Assembly: GCA_024709185.1 (NCBI GenBank)
Contig: JANJXE010000054.1
Span: 1 to 5,341 of the forward strand
DNA: 5,341 nt
Direction: 5' to 3'
Source of the DNA: Paludibacter sp.
GTDB lineage: Bacteria > Bacteroidota > Bacteroidia > Bacteroidales > Paludibacteraceae
Both the position numbers and the translations under genes were made by a program. Below are positions 1 to 3,909 of the stretch, piece after piece; the first letter of the stretch is position 1; each line of letters starts with the position of its first letter. Under the pieces are notes generated by a model. It was not told where the DNA came from and did not search any database. It saw only the letters and a program-made list of their open reading frames with translations.

Positions 1-58
1 TTTACAAATAATTATCACATTTATCCGGCTTCTAATTCAAAAACTGAACAAGAAATAG
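1..58 (+). CDS. Possible 3' end of an upstream gene (partial)
   Basis: The first bases are open in frame 2 (codons from position 2) and end at a TAG at 56-58, only 6 bp before the glycosyltransferase start. The visible 18 residues, LQIIITFIRLLIQKLNKK, are hydrophobic and then basic, which suits the C-terminus of an envelope-associated protein. If real, this gene and the glycosyltransferase are probably co-transcribed, as no promoter box is visible between them. Frame 1 is also open, to a TAA at 94-96, and would overlap the next gene by about 32 bp, so the frame is not certain. Function cannot be inferred from so short a tail. Confidence 0.35.
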   Translation, partial: LQIIITFIRLLIQKLNKK

Positions 59-64
59 TAGTAT

Positions 65-778
65 ATGGCACAACTTCATATTATCACTCCGGTTAAAGAC
101 TCAATCGAAACTGCCAGGCAGACTATAGAACATATCATGCAGTCAGAAATGGTTGATTTTAGCTTTACTGTTTACGATGACTTCAGTAATATAGATACTC
201 AGCAGGAATTGAAGCTATTAGCTGAAGAAAAGGGATTCAACCTGATCCATTTGCACGATTTAACGGACCTTCCATCTCCCAATTACCTGTTAGTACTTCA
301 GCATGCGCAACAACTGGCTATTTCGGAGGGAATTCCATTACTAATTATTGAATCAGATGTGAATATTCAGAAAGATACTATCAGCAAGTTAATCGAACGA
401 AATAAAGAGCTGAAAAATCCGGGGATGATAGCAGCAGTAACCACCCATGAAAACGGTAAAATTAATTTTCCATACCTTTATGCAACTAACTATGCTTTTC
501 AAACTATATCAACGGTTAAAAGGCTAAGTTTCTGCTGTACTTTGCTGAATATTGATTTTTTGAAAAAGTACGACTTTAAACAGCTAAATCCCGAAAAAAA
601 CTGGTATGATGTGTTTATTACTCGTCAATCCATCGAAAATGGATTTATTAATTACCTGGCTATGGATGTACCTGTGATCCATAAACCCCATAGCAGTCGA
701 CCCTGGAAGTTGGAAAAATACAGCAATCCATTGAGATATTACTGGAAAAAGTTTATTCATAGACGAGATCGAATCTAA
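65..778 (+). CDS. Family-2-like glycosyltransferase (GT-A fold)
   Basis: A 237-residue protein that probably transfers a sugar from a nucleotide-sugar donor to a lipopolysaccharide or other surface glycan on the cytoplasmic face of the inner membrane. The N-terminus (LHIITPVKDS, residues 4-13) is the first beta strand of a GT-A fold. YDDFSN at 37-42 matches the conserved family-2 nucleotide-binding DD-x-S element. IIESDVNI (94-101) sits where the metal-binding DxD motif is expected, here as the variant E96-S97-D98. WYDVFITRQSIENGF (180-194) corresponds to the acceptor/catalytic-base region. The C-terminal tail is rich in aromatic and basic residues (RYYWKKFIHRR) with no full membrane helix, suggesting peripheral membrane contact. 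At 237 residues it is a compact single-domain enzyme. The ATG at 65 immediately precedes the first strand, and the gene follows a probable upstream ORF by 6 bp. Donor and acceptor cannot be deduced. Confidence 0.8.
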   Translation: MAQLHIITPVKDSIETARQTIEHIMQSEMVDFSFTVYDDFSNIDTQQELKLLAEEKGFNLIHLHDLTDLPSPNYLLVLQHAQQLAISEGIPLLIIESDVNIQKDTISKLIERNKELKNPGMIAAVTTHENGKINFPYLYATNYAFQTISTVKRLSFCCTLLNIDFLKKYDFKQLNPEKNWYDVFITRQSIENGFINYLAMDVPVIHKPHSSRPWKLEKYSNPLRYYWKKFIHRRDRI

Positions 779-783
779 ATCGA

Positions 784-1428
784 CTATTTTCTGCCAAAAT
801 CGGCAGGAATTTCACCCCAGGCTTCGGTTTGCCACTTTAATATTGAAGTATCAAATTGATTCTCAGCCAGCCATTTCTCAGCGCGTTTAATTAAATCAAA
901 AAGAACGGTGTTTTCAGCAGTTTTTTCCAGCTTAGTACGCGCTTTTCCCGCTTTTACCCATCCAATTGCATTCACACTATCGGAATAAACCGGTAAATTG
1001 GAGTTTTTTTGTTTCAACAATGCCAATCCATGTACAAGTGCAAGGAATTCTCCTACATTGTTTGTACCTTGTTTGAAAGGACCTTGCCGGAACAATTCCT
1101 CGCCGGTTCGAGTATATACACCACGGTACTCCATAAGGCCAGGATTCCCACTACAGGCAGCATCCACTGATATACTTTCCAATAACGGCATTCCATACTT
1201 TTCAATCAATTCAGGTTTTGGAACCGGCTTTTTTTGAACGGCATTTTTGCCTACATACTCCCAGTAAGGAGAATTATACGCTTCGATAGCTTCATGTTCG
1301 GTTTCAAAACCTTTGTACTTTGCTGATGAGTAGCCATGAATTTGCTGTTTGCAAATTTCCCAACTCCTGTAAATACCGGGTTCTTTACCATCCCAGACTA
1401 CAAAAAAATTATTTTTGGATTTTCCCAT
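784..1428 (-). CDS. rnhA: Ribonuclease HI with N-terminal RNA/DNA hybrid-binding domain
   Basis: A 214-residue enzyme that cuts the RNA strand of RNA-DNA hybrids, acting in R-loop and replication-primer removal in the cytoplasm. Residues 7-51 form a hybrid-binding (viroplasmin-like) domain, with the FFVVWDGKEPGIY start, a tryptophan at 23 and the KYKGFETEHEAIEAY ending typical of that fold. A linker (about 60-83) leads to the catalytic RNase H domain. Visible catalytic acidic residues are D89 (SVDAACSGNPG), E127 (NNVGEF), D150 (YSDS) and D210 (near the end, in IPADFGRK). The two-domain design and length match the common Bacteroidota and eukaryotic RNase H1 type. The ATG at 1428 gives the domain start without excess residues. 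The gene converges on the glycosyltransferase with 5 bp between stops and diverges from the tRNA gene. No clean promoter box is visible for it. The symbol rnhA is by family only. Confidence 0.94.
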   Translation of the reverse strand: MGKSKNNFFVVWDGKEPGIYRSWEICKQQIHGYSSAKYKGFETEHEAIEAYNSPYWEYVGKNAVQKKPVPKPELIEKYGMPLLESISVDAACSGNPGLMEYRGVYTRTGEELFRQGPFKQGTNNVGEFLALVHGLALLKQKNSNLPVYSDSVNAIGWVKAGKARTKLEKTAENTVLFDLIKRAEKWLAENQFDTSILKWQTEAWGEIPADFGRK

Positions 1429-1444
1429 AAAAATGCTACTTTTG
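1414..1444 (+). promoter_or_regulatory. Bacteroidota-type promoter for tRNA-Arg
   Basis: TTTG at 1414-1417 and TACTTTTG at 1437-1444 are separated by exactly 19 bp and match the Bacteroidota primary-sigma consensus (TTTG at -33, TAnnTTTG at -7). Transcription would begin near 1450, leaving about a 16-nt 5' leader to be removed by RNase P. The -33 element and the first part of the spacer (1414-1428) lie inside the opposing RNase H gene, covering its first five codons. Confidence 0.75.
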
Positions 1445-1466
1445 CAATTCGTTTTTTGAAAATAGC

Positions 1467-1538
1467 GGCCCTGTAGTTCAATGGATAGAACGGAAGTTTC
1501 CTAAACTTTAAATTCGGGTTCGATTCCCGGCGGGGCTA
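1467..1538 (+). tRNA. tRNA-Arg (anticodon CCU)
   Basis: A full cloverleaf of 72 nt folds by eye. The acceptor stem pairs 1467-1473 with 1531-1537 (7 bp, with G-U at the first and sixth pairs). The D stem is 1476-1479 with 1488-1491. The anticodon stem is 1493-1497 with 1505-1509, and the 7-nt loop TTCCTAA places CCT at 1500-1502. The variable loop is 4 nt. The T stem is 1514-1518 with 1526-1530, with loop TTCGATT. The discriminator base is A1538. CCA is not encoded and must be added after processing. The anticodon CCU reads AGG arginine codons. It is transcribed away from the RNase H gene, and its last three bases double as the stop codon of the opposing ABC ATPase gene. Confidence 0.97.
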
Positions 1539-2192
1539 CTTTTCATCCACTTTCCCATCTTTCATCTCTATCACCCTGTCGGACAAGGCTGCCAGTTCCT
1601 TATCGTGCGTCACTATCACTATGGTTAAACCAAAACGATCGCGTAGATCGAACAACAGACGGTGGAGTTCTTCTTTGTTCTTCGAATCAAGACTTCCTGA
1701 TGGCTCATCGGCCAGAATTATCTGTGGATCGTTGATGAGTGCACGAGCCACTGCAACACGCTGCTTCTCACCCCCTGAAAGTTCGGATGGCTTATGAGAC
1801 AAACGATCCGAAAGCTGCAGGTAATTCAACAGTTCAGATGCCTTCTTTGCCACTTCGTGAGCACTCTTACCTGCAATAAGAGCGGGTATCATAACATTTT
1901 CGAGCGCAGTAAATTCGGGTAACAACTGATGAAACTGAAAAATAAATCCAAGATTACGGTTTCTGAATACGGCCTTTTCCTTTTCATTTAATCGAATTAG
2001 ATCAACTCCTTCAACCAGTACCTGACCTTCATCCGGATCATCGAGTGTTCCTAAAATTTGCAAAAAGGTTGTTTTCCCGGCACCACTGGGTCCTACAATG
2101 GAAACTATCTCACCTTTTTTAACATGCAATTCAACACCTTTCAATACTTCCAACGTATCAAAACGGCGGTGGATATTCTTAGCTTGTATCAT
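1536..2192 (-). CDS. lolD: ABC transporter ATP-binding protein, LolD-type (lipoprotein release)
   Basis: A 218-residue ATPase of the MacB/LolD family, expected to bind an inner-membrane LolC/E-like permease and power release of outer-membrane lipoproteins to the periplasmic carrier. All ABC motifs are intact: Walker [10 protein letters not shown] (34-42), Q-loop Q86 (FIFQ), signature LSGGEKQR (138-145), Walker B IILADEP (158-164), D-loop SGSLD (165-169) and H-loop H196. The short length without extra domains, and the [18 protein letters not shown] segment, favour LolD over MacB or FtsE. No permease gene is adjacent, which is common for LolD in this phylum. I start it at the ATG at 2192. An in-frame TTG at 2213 would add 7 residues, but it forms the end of the predicted -7 promoter box, so it could not be in the transcript. 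The TAG stop (1538-1536) is supplied by the tRNA 3' end. MacB-like or FtsE-like assignment remains a minor alternative. Confidence 0.9.
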   Translation of the reverse strand: MIQAKNIHRRFDTLEVLKGVELHVKKGEIVSIVGPSGAGKTTFLQILGTLDDPDEGQVLVEGVDLIRLNEKEKAVFRNRNLGFIFQFHQLLPEFTALENVMIPALIAGKSAHEVAKKASELLNYLQLSDRLSHKPSELSGGEKQRVAVARALINDPQIILADEPSGSLDSKNKEELHRLLFDLRDRFGLTIVIVTHDKELAALSDRVIEMKDGKVDEK

Positions 2193-2210
2193 GTTTTCTA
2201 TTATTTGCGA

Positions 2211-2245
2211 CAAATTTAAGGATAAACCCGAAAAAAATGTTCAAA
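2211..2245 (-). promoter_or_regulatory. Promoter for the lolD-type gene
   Basis: Reading the minus strand, TAAATTTG (2218 to 2211) exactly matches the Bacteroidota -7 box TAnnTTTG. A TTTG (2245 to 2242) lies 23 bp upstream, the long end of the 17-23 bp spacing known for the group. Transcription would start near 2204-2206, giving a leader of about 12-14 nt before the ATG at 2192. Confidence 0.6.
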
Positions 2246-2250
2246 ACAGC

Positions 2251-2258
2251 TATTTTTG
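2251..2258 (+). promoter_or_regulatory. -7 promoter box for the metallopeptidase gene
   Basis: TATTTTTG exactly matches TAnnTTTG and lies 28 bp before the ATG at 2287. I see no TTG at the proper -33 distance, so this is a single-element match. It is divergent from, and about 32 bp away from, the lolD promoter box, so the two genes share one control region. Confidence 0.45.
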
Positions 2259-2286
2259 TAGGAAAGTTTATGAAGAAGAAGCTACT

Positions 2287-2991
2287 ATGACAGCTGAACT
2301 AAAGCAATTTGGAACAATAGAATACAAAAGAAGTCTGAGAGCCAACCGAATAGCAGTGCGGATTCGTCCCGAAGGGTTAGTGGTGACTTTACCGCTGACT
2401 AAATCACCTGCGGAAGCCAATGATTTTATCCTGGAAAATAAAAAACGAATTCTACAAAAGCAAGAGCGGGTAAGAAACCGGCAGCTGAGTAGTGAACTGA
2501 CACTGGAAAACGGCCTCAGAACACTTTCCTTTACTGTTGAACTGCAGCCCTGTCAACGTAATGATGTTTTTTTTCAGTTCTCAGAAGGCATTTTAAAAAT
2601 TGACTATCCGGAAAATGCTGATCTTACATCCACTAAACTTCAGCAGGTATGCTGGAAAGGGATTCACTATTTTATGAAAAAAGAAGCTAAACGCTTACTT
2701 CCGGCACGTGTGGATCAGCTTGCAAAACAGCATGGGTTTACCTACACCGACGTGAAAATACAATCAGGCAGAACGCGCTGGGGAAGTTGTTCATCGCGAA
2801 AAAATATTAATCTGAGCTTACACCTGATGATGCTGACGCAGGAATTAGTGGATTATGTGATTTTGCATGAGCTGTGCCATACCTGGGAGATGAATCATGG
2901 AGACAGGTTCTGGAGGCTGATGGATGAGGTTACAGCAGGAAAAACGAAGGTGTATCGGAATGAACTGAAGAAATATCATATTCCGGAATAA
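2287..2991 (+). CDS. YgjP/DUF45-type zinc metallopeptidase
   Basis: A 234-residue soluble protein of the YgjP-like (DUF45, M48-related) metallopeptidase family. The zinc site is visible as HELCH at 194-198 (H194, E195, H198), with NHGDRFW (203-209) giving the probable third ligand H204. The family hallmark RTRWGSCSS (162-170) precedes it, and the helical segment LMMLTQELVDYVILHELCH is typical. The N-terminal part (about 8-60) holds the beta-rich YKRSLRANRIAVRI region common to the family. There is no signal peptide or membrane helix, so it is probably cytoplasmic. Substrate and biological role of the family are poorly known; sequence relationship to the SprT and wss (WLM) peptidases is established. 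The frame is open back to about 2098, but that extension runs antisense to lolD and precedes the promoter box, so ATG 2287 is the better start. It stands alone, divergent from lolD. Confidence 0.9.
   Translation: MTAELKQFGTIEYKRSLRANRIAVRIRPEGLVVTLPLTKSPAEANDFILENKKRILQKQERVRNRQLSSELTLENGLRTLSFTVELQPCQRNDVFFQFSEGILKIDYPENADLTSTKLQQVCWKGIHYFMKKEAKRLLPARVDQLAKQHGFTYTDVKIQSGRTRWGSCSSRKNINLSLHLMMLTQELVDYVILHELCHTWEMNHGDRFWRLMDEVTAGKTKVYRNELKKYHIPE
2979..2990. repeat. 12-bp perfect palindrome at the metallopeptidase stop
   Basis: TATTCCGGAATA is its own reverse complement and covers the last codons and most of the TAA stop. No T-run follows directly, so I do not call it a terminator. It may be chance. 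Confidence 0.4.
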
Positions 2992-3113
2992 TCGTTGGAT
3001 GCAGAAGTAGTTATTTTGGTTTTCTAAATGTTGTACTTAGCAGCATTGCATCTTGCTTTCTGCGGAAAAAACCGAATAGTTTAGACGAAACACAACCGCT
3101 ATAAAACGCGAAA

Positions 3114-3133
3114 GGTTGGCACGCCTGCCAACC
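3114..3133. repeat. Perfect inverted repeat (8-bp stem, 4-nt loop), possible bidirectional terminator
   Basis: GGTTGGCA (3114-3121) and TGCCAACC (3126-3133) are exact reverse complements around a CGCC loop, giving a stable GC-rich hairpin in AT-rich DNA. It lies between two convergent genes (ends at 2991 and 3322). On the minus strand the stem is followed by TTTCGCGTTTT, and on the plus strand by AATCTTTGTT, so either direction has only a weak T tract. It could terminate both genes. It also sits 28 bp before a short ORF with a SusC-like start context, so a role as a leader hairpin or a dispersed repeat is possible. Confidence 0.55.
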
Positions 3134-3161
3134 AATCTTTGTTAACCTTAAATCTAATACT

Positions 3162-3266
3162 ATGAAAAAATCACACTGCAAAGATAAAACGTTTTTCAAT
3201 TTCCCACAAGTGATTTTCTCAAAAAACATGCTTTATAACATATTGTTTAAACTATTTAAGGCTTAA
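3162..3266 (+). other. 34-codon ORF, possible relic of a SusC/TonB-dependent transporter start
   Basis: The ATG at 3162 is preceded by AACCTTAAATCTAATACT, and the protein begins MKKSHC. From general knowledge, this leader followed by ATGAAAAAA is common at SusC-family transporter genes in Bacteroidales. The rest is basic and aromatic (KTFFNFPQVIFSKNMLYNI), loosely like the cytosolic N-terminal extension before the signal peptide in that family, and then stops at a TAA (3264-3266) with no export signal, plug or barrel. No continuation is visible in any frame before the next gene. I infer a truncated remnant or a chance small ORF; expression is unproven. Confidence 0.25.
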
Positions 3267-3268
3267 AT

Positions 3269-3298
3269 GATGTTTTTAGATGTGTTTTGATGCTTTTT
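3269..3298. repeat. Three tandem 10-bp repeats plus one inverted copy
   Basis: GATGTTTTTA, GATGTGTTTT and GATGCTTTTT follow each other at an exact 10-bp period. An inverted copy, AAAAACATC, lies at 3314-3322 and overlaps the stop codon of the 69-residue gene. In the transcript of that gene the two ends could pair (GAUGUUUUU with AAAAACAUC, 9 bp), with a further CUUA/UAAG match outside, forming an AT-rich hairpin just after the stop. It may act in 3'-end formation of that mRNA, or be simple low-complexity DNA. Confidence 0.5.
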
Positions 3299-3321
3299 AG
3301 TTAATTTTAAACCAAAAACAT

Positions 3322-3531
3322 CTAAGCACCCAGCGCTTTAAAGGCTTCATAAACCAGAAAAGCAGGCCATACAATGGCTTTCAGGAAACCCAGCAGCCCT
3401 GCCCAAAAACCGGTGGCTGCGGAAATAAAATAAATTGCGGCTCCTATCAAGCCTAAACCATACACGGCGCCACCGGTTGCGGTAGCCTGGTTGTTGTTTT
3501 TGTTGCAATTGCAGTTGTCAGTGTTTTCCAT
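3322..3531 (-). CDS. Small predicted two-helix membrane protein, function unknown
   Basis: A 69-residue protein with three parts. Residues 1-18 are polar, Asn-rich, with Cys at 7 and 9 (NCNCNKNNN). Residues about 20-38 (GGAVYGLGLIGAAIYFISA) form a Gly-rich predicted membrane helix. Residues about 43-64 (FWAGLLGFLKAIVWPAFLVYEA) form a second one, with the pattern FLKAIVWPAFLVYE. From memory, closely similar small proteins carrying the GAVYGLG and LKAIVWPAFLVY motifs occur in many bacteria without an assigned role, so this looks like a real conserved gene and not a random ORF. The ATG at 3531 has an A/T-rich leader, and an exact -7 promoter box lies about 77 bp upstream. It is monocistronic. 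No function is proposed. Confidence 0.8.
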   Translation of the reverse strand: MENTDNCNCNKNNNQATATGGAVYGLGLIGAAIYFISAATGFWAGLLGFLKAIVWPAFLVYEAFKALGA

Positions 3532-3607
3532 GATAATTTAAATTTTAAAAGATGGAAATTTTAGTCTATAAGCGGCACATATATTATTTCTTGCCACATT
3601 GAGTGTG

Positions 3608-3615
3608 CAAATGTA
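3608..3615 (-). promoter_or_regulatory. -7 promoter box for the 69-residue membrane protein gene
   Basis: Minus-strand TACATTTG (3615 to 3608) exactly matches TAnnTTTG. A -33 TTG is not visible at the right distance. Transcription from about 3601-3603 would give a 5' leader of roughly 70 nt. A short CACA-TTGAG-TGTG dyad (3595-3607) sits immediately downstream and could be an operator or chance. Confidence 0.45.
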
Positions 3616-3728
3616 AGAATATTGTTGAAATCAGAACTCTGTAATTAAAAGATTAACAGTAATTTAATAGCTGAAATAATACCAACAGCCTATTTCTGCA
3701 ATAATAAGCCGGTTTGCATATTTTTTTG

Positions 3729-3736
3729 TATTTTTG
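3729..3736 (+). promoter_or_regulatory. -7 promoter box for metG
   Basis: TATTTTTG exactly matches TAnnTTTG. A TTTG at 3713-3716 is only 12 bp upstream, too close to be a normal -33 element. Transcription from about 3742 would leave an unusually long leader of about 165 nt before the metG ATG. Confidence 0.5.
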
Positions 3737-3741
3737 CGGTC

Positions 3742-3905
3742 AAAATAAAGAATTTGACAACTCAGGGCTGAGTTACATCGTATCCGGCCCGATTGATATC
3801 AACTTATCACTACATGAAACGAGCATGTAAATTCTTCACATCCAAGGTTATGGCACTATTGGCATGCGAGTTCCAAATGAATTTTACAAAAACAATTATC
3901 ACCGT
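3742..3905 (+). promoter_or_regulatory. Long metG 5' leader with hairpin and palindrome
   Basis: This is the predicted untranslated region of metG. It contains AACTCAG-GG-CTGAGTT (3759-3774), a perfect inverted repeat able to form a 6-bp stem with a GGGC loop, and a 10-bp palindrome TTGATATCAA (3793-3802). An ORF of 31 codons starts at 3814. I recognise no T-box or SAM riboswitch core. Whether the leader regulates metG is inference from its length and structure. Confidence 0.3.
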
Positions 3906-3909
3906 ATGA
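3814..3909 (+). other. Upstream ORF (31 codons) overlapping the metG start
   Basis: An ATG at 3814 opens a 31-codon ORF (begins [20 protein letters not shown]) whose TGA (3907-3909) overlaps the metG ATG (3906-3908) in the ATGA arrangement typical of translational coupling. It has basic, Cys-containing and hydrophobic stretches but no known domain, and only two internal Met codons, so it is not an obvious methionine attenuator. No Shine-Dalgarno sequence is visible, as usual in this phylum. An ORF of this length could arise by chance. Confidence 0.22.

Noticed and set aside
998..1237. 79-codon plus-strand ORF inside the RNase H gene
   Set aside because: It is antisense to a gene with all catalytic residues intact and shows no domain of its own.
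784..1428. RNase H from a retroelement or virus, because of the viroplasmin-like domain
   Set aside because: No reverse transcriptase is adjacent, and this two-domain form is the ordinary cellular RNase H of many Bacteroidota.
1467..1538. tRNA gene as an integration (att) site for a mobile element
   Set aside because: I saw no second copy of the tRNA 3' end and no integrase or transposase gene in the window.
2098..2286. N-terminal extension of the metallopeptidase frame by 63 codons
   Set aside because: It runs antisense to the lolD Walker A region, precedes the predicted promoter and adds a Cys-rich segment absent from the family.
3011..3229. 72-codon minus-strand ORF in the 2992-3321 intergenic region
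   Set aside because: No recognisable domain or start context; it passes through the GC-rich inverted repeat and has a composition that does not look coding.
3754..3786. TTGACA followed by TATCCG as a sigma-70 promoter for metG
   Set aside because: The spacing is 21 bp and the -10 is poor; the phylum uses TTTG/TAnnTTTG promoters, and an exact TATTTTTG lies just upstream.
3742..3905. T-box or SAM riboswitch before metG
   Set aside because: No T-box specifier/antiterminator core or SAM aptamer pattern could be recognised, and no terminator-like hairpin with a T run is present.
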